NCBI GenBank assembly: GCA_031425525.1
Contig: JANPJM010000069.1
Location: 62,001 to 126,000, forward strand
Direction of reading: 5' to 3'
Length of the DNA: 64,000 bases
From: JANNMJ01 sp031425525
GTDB taxonomy: Bacteria; Bacteroidota; Bacteroidia; Cytophagales; Hymenobacteraceae
Below the pieces are notes generated by a model. The model saw only the letters and a list, made by a program, of their open reading frames with translations, was not told where the DNA came from and made no database searches. This document shows, piece after piece, positions 33,270-41,121 of this stretch (the stretch's first letter is position 1; each line of letters opens with the position of its first letter). The position numbers and the translations under genes were made by a program.

Positions 33270-33884
33270 CTACACGCCCGCCTCCGCAAACCGGCGGTTC
33301 ACTTCATCCCAATTGATGGCGTTGTAGAATGCGGCAATGTAATCGGGGCGGCGGTTCTGGTAGTGGAGGTAGTAGGCGTGTTCCCACACGTCGAGGCCCA
33401 GTACGGGCGTGCCGCCGCAGCTTTCGACGCCCACCATCAGCGGATTGTCCTGGTTGGCGGTGGAGCAGATTTGCACCTTGCCGCCCTCCGTTTTGCAGAG
33501 CCACGCCCAGCCGGAGCCGAAGCGCGTAGTAGCCGCTTTGGTGAACTCGGTTTTGAACGCATCATACGAACCGAATGCCGCCGTAATGGCCTCGCCGACA
33601 GCACCCGTCGGCGCGCCGCCGCCGTTGGGGCCGAGGACGGTCCAGAACAGCGAGTGGTTCCAGTGGCCGCCGCCGTTGTTACGCACGGGCGCGGGCAGGG
33701 CGGAACCGATTTTCACGATTTCTTCCAGCGTTTTGCCTTCCAGCTCGGTGCCGGCAATGGCGGCATTGAGGTTCGTGACGTACGCCTGATGGTGCTTGCC
33801 GTGGTGAATTTCCATCGTCGCACGGTCGATGTGCGGTTCCAGGGCGTCGGGCGCGTAGGGGAGGGCGGGGAGGGAGAAGGCCAT
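33270..33884 (-). CDS. sod: Superoxide dismutase (Fe/Mn), 204 aa
   Basis: The start at 33884 (MAFSLPALPYAPDALEPHID) fits the family. Metal ligands are His27 (EIHHGKHH), His77 (WNHSLFW), Asp165 and His169 (LDVWEHAYY). The enzyme dismutates superoxide to oxygen and hydrogen peroxide. The sequence does not decide reliably between iron and manganese. It has no signal peptide, so it should be cytoplasmic. The gene is monocistronic, with a strong terminator 32 bases after the stop. Confidence 0.96.
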   Translation of the reverse strand: MAFSLPALPYAPDALEPHIDRATMEIHHGKHHQAYVTNLNAAIAGTELEGKTLEEIVKIGSALPAPVRNNGGGHWNHSLFWTVLGPNGGGAPTGAVGEAITAAFGSYDAFKTEFTKAATTRFGSGWAWLCKTEGGKVQICSTANQDNPLMVGVESCGGTPVLGLDVWEHAYYLHYQNRRPDYIAAFYNAINWDEVNRRFAEAGV

Positions 33885-33978
33885 GGGGGTTATGTTATGG
33901 GGGTTTTGGTGAAGCCGGTGCAATCTTACGCTAAACCGCGCGAATGGGTGGCGGGTTGTCTACTGATGCCGCTTTACC

Positions 33979-34008
33979 GTTCGCCCGGACGAAGACGTCC
34001 GGGCGAAC
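33979..34008. repeat. Short palindrome with 12-bp arms at the end of tadA
   Basis: GTTCGCCCGGAC (33979-33990) and GTCCGGGCGAAC (33997-34008) are perfect complements around GAAGAC. The tadA stop codon begins at the last base. It may be a REP-like element used as a terminator, although no T tract is present. Confidence 0.7.
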
Positions 34009-34487
34009 TACCGCTTCGCGGCGAAGAACGCGCGCATCATTTCGCTGCACTCCTCGGCCAGCACGCCGCCGAGCAGTTTGGTGCGCGGGTGCAGCAAGGT
34101 GGGCTGAAAACAATGCAGCCCGCGTTTCTCATCGGGCACGCCGAACACCACGCGCGCCACCTGCGCCCACGCCAGCGCACCGGCGCACATCGGGCACGGC
34201 TCCACCGTGACGTACAGCGTGGCGTTGTGTAAGTACTTGTTGCCAAGGGAGTTGGCGGCGGCCGTGAGCGCCAGCATCTCGGCGTGGGCGGTTACGTCGT
34301 GTAGGCGCTCGGTCTGGTTGCGGCCTTTGCCAAGCACCCGGTTTTCGAGTACCACTACTGCGCCAATCGGAATTTCGCCCGCCGCGCCCGCCGCCGCCGC
34401 TTCCGCCAACGCCACGCGCATCCAGCGCACATCGTCGGGCGCGAACGGGGGCACGGGTAGGGGCGAGGGCGGTGGTGGCGGGCGCAT
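34008..34487 (-). CDS. tadA: tRNA-adenosine deaminase-like nucleoside deaminase, 159 aa
   Basis: The zinc and catalytic motifs of the cytidine deaminase superfamily are present: TAHAEMLAL (His-Ala-Glu) and EPCPMCAGALAWAQV (PCxxC), followed by VVFGVPDEKRG. In TadA this enzyme converts A34 to inosine in the anticodon of tRNA-Arg. The Pro-rich N-terminus after the start at 34487 is unusual. A guanine or cytosine deaminase of the same fold cannot be fully excluded. Confidence 0.85.
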   Translation of the reverse strand: MRPPPPPSPLPVPPFAPDDVRWMRVALAEAAAAGAAGEIPIGAVVVLENRVLGKGRNQTERLHDVTAHAEMLALTAAANSLGNKYLHNATLYVTVEPCPMCAGALAWAQVARVVFGVPDEKRGLHCFQPTLLHPRTKLLGGVLAEECSEMMRAFFAAKR

Positions 34488-34515
34488 AGGCCGCAAAAGT
34501 GGCGCACCGAGCCGG

Positions 34516-34545
34516 TTTTCACCCCGACCGCCGTACGTACCTTTG
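34516..34545 (+). promoter_or_regulatory. Promoter (TTTT / TACCTTTG) upstream of the NYN gene
   Basis: TACCTTTG (34538-34545) is an exact TAnnTTTG box, and TTTT (34516-34519) lies 18 bases before it. The first ATG after it is 34562, 16 bases downstream, which opens a small frame rather than the NYN gene. Confidence 0.6.
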
Positions 34546-34561
34546 CGGCATTCACCAATAA

Positions 34562-34714
34562 ATGCCGGCTCCTACTACCGAGCCTGTTCCTTCAGAAAGC
34601 AGCTTAGTAAAGCTCCCACCGGCTTACGTACGCAGCGCCACCGGTCGCCTTGCTCAACTAACGGATTTTTTTTTACACCACCCGTTTTTTTTACGATCCG
34701 CATTCGATGGATAA
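34562..34714 (+). CDS. Small upstream ORF (50 aa) overlapping the NYN gene start, containing T9 and T8 runs
   Basis: ATG 34562 begins MPAPTTEPVPSESSLVKLPP and ends at TAA 34712-34714, 8 bases inside the NYN gene. It sits where a normal start would be for the promoter at 34516-34545. The frame contains runs of nine and eight T (encoding FFL). Loss of one base in either run would fuse it in frame with the NYN protein. It may be a leader peptide, a phase-variable N-terminal extension, or chance. No family is recognised. Confidence 0.35.
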   Translation: MPAPTTEPVPSESSLVKLPPAYVRSATGRLAQLTDFFLHHPFFLRSAFDG

Positions 34715-35657
34715 TAAGCTCACCCGCATCGGGGTTTTCTACGATGGCAATTATTTTCTGCACGTCAGCAACTACTACACCTACCAACACGCGCGCCACG
34801 CGCGGTTGAGCGTCAGCGGGTTGCATCAATTCATTCGCCAATCCGTGGCGACGGAAGAAGACGTAGACCCGCGCACCTGCCACATCGTGGACGCGCATTA
34901 TTTTCGGGGCCGCCTGAGTGCCGCCGAAGCCCAACGGTCGAACAAACTTTTTGCTGATCGCCAGTTCGACGACATTTTGATGAAGGAAGGCGTTGTGACG
35001 CACTACCTGCCCATCAAGCAGAAGCCGAGCGGCCGGGTCGAGAAAGGCATTGATGTTTGGTACGCGCTGGAATGCTACGAACTGGCCGTTCTCAAAAAAT
35101 TCGATGTCGTGTGCCTCATCGCGTCTGATGGCGATTATGTGCCGCTGATTCGCAAGCTCAATACCCTCGGTATTCGGGTGGTGCTGCTGAGCTGGGATTT
35201 CGAGTTTACCGATGACGCCGGCCAGCCGCGCGCCACCCGCACTTCGCAGGATTTGCTCGAAGAAGTGACCTACCCGATTGCGATGCACGAGGTCATCGAC
35301 AACCGCCTCCGCCGCAACGATGCCCTCATCAACGACCTGTTCGTGAAGACCGAGCCCGTAACGGCGCCGTCATTGGTGGCGCGCGCGACGACGCTCAACG
35401 GTCAGCACGAAGGCGAGGAAAGCGCTGTGGAAGAAGATTCCGACGACGCCGACCAAGTGTACGAATCGGTGGTGAAATTCCTGAAATCGGGCTACGGTTT
35501 CATCGCCTATCCGCCGAACAACCTTTTCTTTCACCAGACCGATATGGTGAACGCCGATTTCAACCTGTTGCGCGAAGGCGATGCCGTGCAGTTCAACAAG
35601 GTAAAAATCGACGAAGAGCGCACCGTAGCCAAGAACGTACGCCGCGTGGTGGCGTAA
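34707..35657 (+). CDS. NYN-domain (LabA/DUF88-like) protein with C-terminal cold-shock-like domain, 316 aa
   Basis: Residues about 5-180 form a NYN/PIN-like nuclease domain: IGVFYDGNYFLHVS with the first conserved Asp, KGIDVWYALECYELAVLKKFDVVCLIASDGDYVPLIRKLNTLGIRVVLLS with the later acidic residues. An acidic linker (about 225-245) leads to a cold-shock-like OB fold (VVKFLKSGYGFIAYPPNNLFFHQTDM...REGDAVQFNKVKID). NYN proteins are predicted RNases, and the OB fold could bind the RNA. No partner is encoded nearby. The preceding small ORF suggests translational control. Confidence 0.85.
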   Translation: MDNKLTRIGVFYDGNYFLHVSNYYTYQHARHARLSVSGLHQFIRQSVATEEDVDPRTCHIVDAHYFRGRLSAAEAQRSNKLFADRQFDDILMKEGVVTHYLPIKQKPSGRVEKGIDVWYALECYELAVLKKFDVVCLIASDGDYVPLIRKLNTLGIRVVLLSWDFEFTDDAGQPRATRTSQDLLEEVTYPIAMHEVIDNRLRRNDALINDLFVKTEPVTAPSLVARATTLNGQHEGEESAVEEDSDDADQVYESVVKFLKSGYGFIAYPPNNLFFHQTDMVNADFNLLREGDAVQFNKVKIDEERTVAKNVRRVVA

Positions 35658-35678
35658 TCGGCCGGCCGAAAATGTGTC

Positions 35679-35843
35679 GTAGGGGCGGGCTTTGCGTCCG
35701 CCCGCGCCGTGGCCTCGTACCCGGCGCGGGCGGGCACGAGGCCCGCCCCTACGTTTTCTTTGTCCGCTGCTAGAGCGGGCACGGCGCCCGTTCGCCCGTT
35801 TGCCTTGTTTTAAGCACGGGCGGGCACAAGGCCCGCCCCTACG
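35679..35843. repeat. GTAGGGGCGGGC palindromic repeat cluster before nuoM
   Basis: CGTAGGGGCGGGC (from 35679) pairs with GGCCCGCCCCTACG (35740-35753) and again with the copy at 35830-35843. CGGGCGGGCACRAGGCCCG sequences occur twice. The repeats fill the gap between the NYN gene and nuoM and end 6 bases before the nuoM start. This repeat type is widespread in bacteria. Confidence 0.8.
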
Positions 35844-35849
35844 TTTCCC

Positions 35850-37454
35850 TTGCTGCTTTTACTGCTTCTATTGATTCCGCTCGTGGCCGCCGGCCTGGTG
35901 CTGGTCGTGCCCGCGCGGTGGGCGCGGTGGGTGGCGCTGGCGGGTGCTACTGCCCATCTGGCCTCGGCCGCGCTGGCGTGGTACGTCGAGCGCGTAGCCA
36001 CCCGCTCGGCTTACGCAACTACGCATCCACGGGAATGGGCTACGTGGTTTCAGGAACTCCGCACGCCGTGGTTCGGCCTCGATTTAGGCGGGCTGGGTCG
36101 GTTGCAAGTCAATTTCTGGCTCGGGCTCGACGGCCTTTCCGCGCCGCTGGTGCTGCTCACGGGCGTAGTGGGGCTGATTGGCGTAGGCGCTGCCTGGCAC
36201 CTGCCGCTGGCCCGCACCGACCGCCCGCGCGGGTTTTTTAGCCTGTATCTCGTGTTGCTGGCGGCCGTCAGCGGCTGCTTCGTAGCCGTCGATTTGGTGC
36301 TGTTCTACGTCTTTTTCGAGGTGATGCTCCTGCCGATGTATTTCCTGATCGGCATCTGGGGCGGCGCGCGGCGCGAACTGGCCTCGGTTAAGTTTTTCCT
36401 GTACACGCTGCTCGGCTCACTTCTGATTCTGGTGGTGGTGGTGGCGTTGTTTCCGGTGACGCACGGCTACGGTCTGACCGCGCTCACCGATTTTGCCCGC
36501 CACGCGCCTGGCCAATGGCTGTCACCTAAAACCGGCGGCGCCACCACGGCGCGGCTCGTAGCGTTTGGACTGTTGCTGGCGGGGTTCGGTATCAAGCTGC
36601 CTATAGTGCCGCTGCACACTTGGCTGCCCGACGCCCACGTAGAAGCCCCGACGCCCATTTCGGTGGTGCTGGCCGGTTTACTGCTGAAAGTAGGCGCCTA
36701 CGGATTGCTGCGCTTTGCTTGGCCCCTGTTCCCGGATGCCGCGCGCACGCTGGCGCCGGTGGTGGCGGGGCTGGGCGCCGTCAGTATTCTGTACGGCGCG
36801 CTGTGTGCGCTGGCCCAAACCGACCTCAAGAAGCTCGTGGCGTACTCGTCGGTGTCGCATATGGGGTTCGTGCTGCTCGGACTGGCCTCGCTCACGCCGG
36901 AGGGTGCGGGCGGCGCCGTGTTTCAACTCGTGAGCCACGGCCTGATTTCGCCACTGCTTTTCCTGCTCGTGGGGGTGCTGTACGACCGTACGCACTCGCG
37001 CCAGATCGGCCAGTTTCGGGGGCTGGCCGGGCCGCTGCCGCGCTTCGCCGCGGCTACAGTCATCGGGTTTTTTGCCGCGCTCGGCCTACCCGGTTTTTCG
37101 GGGTTCATCGCCGAAATTCTGGTGCTGCTGGGCTCCTGGAAAGCGGCTCTCGGTGGCGGTGCGGGCGGTTTTGGTATGCCCCTCTGGACGGCCATTGTGC
37201 CGCTGGCCGGGCTGCTGGTGGGCGCCGGTTATTGCCTCTGGACGGTGCAGCGCCTGCTGTTTGGCACCTACTGGACGCATCCTTCTTTGGAAGCTCCCGC
37301 TCCCCTGCCCGACCTGACCCCGCGCGAGCGCTGGCTGCTCGGTAGCTTGTGCGCCGCCACGCTGGGCCTGGGCTTGTTTCCGGCGGTGCTGCTCGATGGT
37401 ATTTCCGCCGATGCTACGGCATGGGTGAATTTCGTGCGCCAGGCGCTGCCGTAA
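35850..37454 (+). CDS. nuoM: NADH-quinone oxidoreductase subunit M, 534 aa
   Basis: A proton-pumping membrane subunit of complex I with about 14 hydrophobic segments. Landmarks: FFEVMLLPMYFLIGIWGG with the conserved Glu, the IKLPIVPLHTWLPDAHVEAPTPISVVLAGLLLKVGAYGLLR block, and LVAYSSVSHMGFVLLGL. Length is typical. The start is TTG 35850, at the end of a palindromic repeat; no ATG fits. nuoN follows 10 bases after the stop, but nuoA-L are not upstream, so the operon is either split here or rearranged. No promoter is clear because the upstream DNA is repeat. Confidence 0.93.
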   Translation: MLLLLLLLIPLVAAGLVLVVPARWARWVALAGATAHLASAALAWYVERVATRSAYATTHPREWATWFQELRTPWFGLDLGGLGRLQVNFWLGLDGLSAPLVLLTGVVGLIGVGAAWHLPLARTDRPRGFFSLYLVLLAAVSGCFVAVDLVLFYVFFEVMLLPMYFLIGIWGGARRELASVKFFLYTLLGSLLILVVVVALFPVTHGYGLTALTDFARHAPGQWLSPKTGGATTARLVAFGLLLAGFGIKLPIVPLHTWLPDAHVEAPTPISVVLAGLLLKVGAYGLLRFAWPLFPDAARTLAPVVAGLGAVSILYGALCALAQTDLKKLVAYSSVSHMGFVLLGLASLTPEGAGGAVFQLVSHGLISPLLFLLVGVLYDRTHSRQIGQFRGLAGPLPRFAAATVIGFFAALGLPGFSGFIAEILVLLGSWKAALGGGAGGFGMPLWTAIVPLAGLLVGAGYCLWTVQRLLFGTYWTHPSLEAPAPLPDLTPRERWLLGSLCAATLGLGLFPAVLLDGISADATAWVNFVRQALP

Positions 37455-37464
37455 GTTGCCACCG

Positions 37465-39030
37465 ATGCAAGCGTTCCCCGCCTTCATAGCCCACGACCCG
37501 GCGCCGCTCGCGGCCCTCGCCGACATTCGCGCGTCGCTCGGCGGGTTGTTGCCGGAGGCTGTGCTGACGGCCGGGCTGGTAGCGGTGCTGCTCCTGAGCC
37601 TAGGGCGCCAAAAAATCGCAACTCAACTGGCTTCGTGGCTGACGGCCGCCACGCTGCTGGCCGCCGTCTTCGCGCTAGCCGCGCAGCCCAACGCCGCGCC
37701 TTTCTTTCAGCAAATGCTCGTCACCGACGCCCCCGCGCGCGCCGGTGGCGTACTGGCGGCGCTGGCGGGGCTGTTAGTTTTGAGTTTCGAGTTTCGAGTT
37801 TCGAGTTCGGCAGTTGTTCACGCAAAACTCAAAACTCAAAACTCAAAACTTCTCCTTCTCACGCTGGTCTTAGGCGCGTTTCTGCTGGCGCGTACCGTCC
37901 ACGGCATCGTGCTGATGCTGGCCATTGAGTTGATTTCTATTCCCAGTTACGCGCTCGTGCTAACCCGGCGCGAGAATCCGGCGGCGGCTCGCGCGGCTCT
38001 CAACTACCTGCTGCTGGGTGCGGTAGCTACGGGCGCGTTGCTCTACGGCCTGTCGCTGTTCTACGGATTGGCGGGGTCGCTCGATTTCGCTAGTGTAGCG
38101 TTCTGGCAGCACCTCGAACAAGCCCCTACCGCGCCGGTGGTGCTGGCGGTGGGGTTGGTGCTGGTGGGGTTGCTGTTCAAGCTGGGCGCCGCGCCGCTGC
38201 ATTTCTGGGCACCCGACGCCTACCAAGCGGCTCCGCTGCCGGTGGCGCTGCTGCTCAGTACGGCGCCGAAAATGGCGGCGGCCGTGGCGCTCTGGCGTTT
38301 TCACGAAGCCGCGATGGGTCTGCTGCCCGCCCCGGCAGCGCACGCCGTGGGGCTGCTGTTCACGGGCGCGGCGGTGCTGTCGCTGGTGGTGGGTACGCTG
38401 GGGGCGCTTTCGCAGCCCAACGTACGGCGGCTATTGGCGTTTTCGAGCATCGCGCAGGCAGGTTTTTTACTGCTCGCCATTCGGGGAGCCGGCGCGGCCG
38501 GAGCGGGGCCGGTGCTGCTGTACGCCATTTTCCTACTGCTGGCAAATGGGGCGGTTTTCGTGGGAGTTTCAAGTTTTGAGTTTCGAGTTTCGAGTTCGCC
38601 GGAAAACTTAAAACTCGAAACTCAAAACTCGAAACTGTACTATGGCCTCGGTCGCCGCTACCCCGTGCCGGCCGTGGCGCTGACCATCGGGTTGGTGGCG
38701 CTCACGGGCCTACCGCCCACGGTGGGGTTCTCGGCGAAGTTGCTCGCGTTCGTGGCGCTCTGGCAAGCGGATACTTCCGTGCTGGGTCGCGTGTTGCTCG
38801 GCGCGGGCGTGGCGGCTACGGTGGCGTCGCTGTTTTTCTATCTGCGGATACCGTATTGGCTGTTTCTGAAGGAAGCGCAACCGGTGGAATCAGGTGAGTT
38901 AGACGCAGAAACAGTAGTTAAGCTGCCGCCCGTAACCGGTCCGGGTCTGGTGGTGCTGGCCGTGGGGTTGGCGATTGCCTTGCTCGTGGCGTTCATCAAA
39001 GCCGATTGGTTGCTGCGACTGCTGGGCTAA
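37465..39030 (+). CDS. nuoN: NADH-quinone oxidoreductase subunit N with two in-frame repeat insertions, 521 aa
   Basis: The third antiporter-like complex I subunit, with about 14 membrane segments. Landmarks: IELISIPSYALVLTRRENPAAARAALNYLLLGAVATGALLYG, FKLGAAPLHFWAPDAYQAAPLPVALLLSTAPKMAA, and LLAFSSIAQAGFLLL. Two stretches break conserved sequence. Residues about 104-129 (FEFRVSSS...KLKTQNSKL) and 367-391 (SFEFRVSSSPENLKLETQNSKL) are nearly the same peptide, and each is encoded by a heptad array. They fall in predicted inter-helix regions and keep the frame. ATG 37465 is preferred over the TTG three codons upstream. Confidence 0.92.
   Translation: MQAFPAFIAHDPAPLAALADIRASLGGLLPEAVLTAGLVAVLLLSLGRQKIATQLASWLTAATLLAAVFALAAQPNAAPFFQQMLVTDAPARAGGVLAALAGLLVLSFEFRVSSSAVVHAKLKTQNSKLLLLTLVLGAFLLARTVHGIVLMLAIELISIPSYALVLTRRENPAAARAALNYLLLGAVATGALLYGLSLFYGLAGSLDFASVAFWQHLEQAPTAPVVLAVGLVLVGLLFKLGAAPLHFWAPDAYQAAPLPVALLLSTAPKMAAAVALWRFHEAAMGLLPAPAAHAVGLLFTGAAVLSLVVGTLGALSQPNVRRLLAFSSIAQAGFLLLAIRGAGAAGAGPVLLYAIFLLLANGAVFVGVSSFEFRVSSSPENLKLETQNSKLYYGLGRRYPVPAVALTIGLVALTGLPPTVGFSAKLLAFVALWQADTSVLGRVLLGAGVAATVASLFFYLRIPYWLFLKEAQPVESGELDAETVVKLPPVTGPGLVVLAVGLAIALLVAFIKADWLLRLLG
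37776..37851. repeat. Heptad array inside nuoN, first insertion
   Basis: Left arm 37776-37810: AGTTTTG, three AGTTTCG, AGTTCGG. Right arm 37824-37851: three AAAACTC words and AAAACTT. The loop is 13 bases. The arms pair apart from C/T differences. The array is read in the frame that avoids the TGA in TTTTGA. Confidence 0.9.
38564..38637. repeat. Heptad array inside nuoN, second insertion
   Basis: Left arm 38564-38598: GAGTTTC, AAGTTTT, GAGTTTC, GAGTTTC, GAGTTCG. After 4 bases, right arm 38603-38637: AAAACTT, AAAACTC, GAAACTC, AAAACTC, GAAACTG. There are five words on each side, read in the same frame as the first insertion. Confidence 0.9.
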
Positions 39031-39036
39031 CGTTAC

Positions 39037-39125
39037 ACAACCGCCGCGCGCCAAGCAGGAGCTTGGCGTCACACTACAACCGCCGCGCGCCGAGCAGGAA
39101 GCCGGAGCGTTCCGTTACGTTACGC
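39037..39125. repeat. AAGCAGGAG repeat family, two direct copies (locus 2)
   Basis: CCGCCGCGCGCCAAGCAGGA (39041-39060) with its AGCTTGGCG tail, and CCGCCGCGCGCCGAGCAGGA (39080-39099), are direct copies flanked by GTTAC/CACAAC ends. They start directly after the nuoN stop. The same element occurs in inverted form at 21631-21738. Confidence 0.75.
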
Positions 39126-39185
39126 AACCGCTCCCGTCTGCCGACCTTCGTAGCCCGTAAGCGACCCACCGCCCACTCGGCAAGG

Positions 39186-39220
39186 CCACTCGCCACTCGA
39201 AACTCGCAACTCGAAACTCC
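39186..39220. repeat. Single-arm heptad array before the purF-like gene
   Basis: Five words: CCACTCG, CCACTCG, AAACTCG, CAACTCG, AAACTCC. No complementary arm is found nearby. The array ends 4 bases before the likely GTG start, so it may form part of the 5' leader. Confidence 0.75.
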
Positions 39221-39224
39221 CCCC

Positions 39225-41090
39225 GTGTCCGACGTTATCAAGCACGAGTGCGGCATTGCGCTGCTCCGGCTGCGCAAACCGCTCTCGTTTTATCAGCAGC
39301 AGTACGGCTCCGCGCTCTACGGTATCCATAAGCTGCACCTGTTGATGGAAAAGCAACACAATCGCGGCCAGGATGGCGCGGGCGTGGCGAGCATCAAAAT
39401 CGAAGTCGAGCCGGGGATCGAGTACCTCACACGCTACCGGAGCATCAAGCAACGCGCGATTGAAGCCATTTTTGGGCGCGTCGGGAAGCAAGTCGAGAAG
39501 CTGCGCCGCCGCCACCCGGCTCTCGCCGCCGACCCCGAATGGCTCAAACGCCACCTTCCGCTGCTCGGCGATGTGTACCTCGGCCACCTGCGCTACGGCA
39601 CGCACGGCACCAATTCGCTGAACACCTGTCACCCACGGGTGCGCGAAAACAACTGGCGCTCGCGTTCGCTGGCGGTGGCGGGCAACTTCAACATGACCAA
39701 CGTCGAGGAGCTATTCGATAAGCTCGTCTCACTCGGTCAGCACCCGCGCCAGACGGGCGACACGATTACGGTACTCGAAAAAATCGGCCATTTTCTCGAT
39801 GAGGAAAATCAAGCTCTCTTCGCACAGTACAAAACGGAGGGCCACGAGAATGCCGATATCTCGCCCCTCATCGAAGCCAATCTCGACTTGCAGCGCGTAT
39901 TGCAGCGAGCCTGTAAAGATTTCGATGGTGGATATGCGATGGCCGGCGTCACGGGCTACGGCGCGGCATTCGTGGTGCGCGACCCGCACGGCATCCGCCC
40001 GGCTTACTACTACGCCGACGATGAAGTGGTGGTAGTGGCTTCGGAAAAACCGGCCATCAAAACCGCTTTTGGCGTCGCCTACGACGATATTCGCGAGCTG
40101 ACGCCCGGCTGCGCGCTGCTCGTCGAAAAGGATGGTTCGTGGCGGGAGGCCGAAATTCAGCCCGCCCGCACCCGCCTCGCGTGTTCGTTTGAGCGCATCT
40201 ATTTCTCGCGCGGTAACGACCCGCAGATTTACCACGAGCGTAAGGAAATGGGCAGATTGCTGACGCCCGCCATCCTGAAGGCCGTCGGGCACGATCTCGC
40301 AGATACCATATTTTCGTACATCCCGAACACGGCCGAAACCGCGTGGCTCGGGCTGATGCAGGGGCTCGAAACGCACTTGGCCACCGCCCGCCAAGGCGGC
40401 GACGATGCCGCCCTGAGCGTGCGCCCCCGCGCCGAGAAACTGGTGATCAAGGACGCTAAGCTGCGCACCTTCATCACCGACAACGCCCACCGCGACGACC
40501 TCGTGTCGCACATCTACGATACCACCTACGGCGTCGTGCGCCCCGGAATCGACACGGTAGTCGTCCTCGACGATTCCATCGTGCGCGGCACGACCCTCGA
40601 AAAAAGCATCATCCGCCTCCTCGACCGCCTCGAACCGAAGGAAATCATCATCGTGTCGTGCGCGCCCCAAATCCGCTACCCGGATTGCTACGGCATCGAT
40701 ATGAGCAATTTGAAGGAATTCGTGGCGTTCCGCGCGCTGCTTTCGCTGCTCAAAAAGACCAGCCAGGATCACCTGCTTTCCGAAACCTACGCTCGCTGCC
40801 GCGAAGCCGCAAAGGCCGGCACCCTCGACGAGCGCAACTTCGTGGCCGACCTCTACGCCCGCTTCACCCCGGACGAAATCAGCGCCGAAATCGCGCGCCT
40901 CGTCACGGCGCCTACGGTGAAGGCGCGCGTGCGGGTATTGTTTCAGACCATCGAAAACCTGCACGTCGCGTGCCCGCAACACCTCGGCGATTGGTACTTC
41001 ACCGGCCAGTATCCCACGCCGGGCGGTACGAAGGTCGTCAATCGCGCCTTCCTCAATTTCTATGAGAAGAAGGAGGGGAGGGCGTATTGA
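39225..41090 (+). CDS. purF: Amidophosphoribosyltransferase (PurF-like), 621 aa
   Basis: GTG 39225 (MSDVIKHECGIALLRL) is chosen because it puts the Ntn nucleophile at Cys9; the frame continues upstream only through repeat DNA. Class II glutamine amidotransferase landmarks: HNRGQDGAGVAS, LGHLRYGTHG and HPRVRENNWRSRSLAVAGNFNMTN. The phosphoribosyltransferase domain has the PRPP loop VVVLDDSIVRGTTLEKSII. The enzyme makes 5-phosphoribosylamine from PRPP and glutamine in purine synthesis. At 621 aa it is longer than the standard PurF (about 480-510 aa), a form I associate with Bacteroidota, so it may be the second, longer paralogue. Confidence 0.88.
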   Translation: MSDVIKHECGIALLRLRKPLSFYQQQYGSALYGIHKLHLLMEKQHNRGQDGAGVASIKIEVEPGIEYLTRYRSIKQRAIEAIFGRVGKQVEKLRRRHPALAADPEWLKRHLPLLGDVYLGHLRYGTHGTNSLNTCHPRVRENNWRSRSLAVAGNFNMTNVEELFDKLVSLGQHPRQTGDTITVLEKIGHFLDEENQALFAQYKTEGHENADISPLIEANLDLQRVLQRACKDFDGGYAMAGVTGYGAAFVVRDPHGIRPAYYYADDEVVVVASEKPAIKTAFGVAYDDIRELTPGCALLVEKDGSWREAEIQPARTRLACSFERIYFSRGNDPQIYHERKEMGRLLTPAILKAVGHDLADTIFSYIPNTAETAWLGLMQGLETHLATARQGGDDAALSVRPRAEKLVIKDAKLRTFITDNAHRDDLVSHIYDTTYGVVRPGIDTVVVLDDSIVRGTTLEKSIIRLLDRLEPKEIIIVSCAPQIRYPDCYGIDMSNLKEFVAFRALLSLLKKTSQDHLLSETYARCREAAKAGTLDERNFVADLYARFTPDEISAEIARLVTAPTVKARVRVLFQTIENLHVACPQHLGDWYFTGQYPTPGGTKVVNRAFLNFYEKKEGRAY

Positions 41091-41121
41091 GCGGTTGATT
41101 ACCAATCGTTTGTCCAGTAAT

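Noticed and set aside
37776..38637. Frameshifts or sequencing errors in nuoN
   Set aside because: The frame stays open through both insertions and conserved NuoN sequence resumes on the far side; both arrays have clean 7-bp words.
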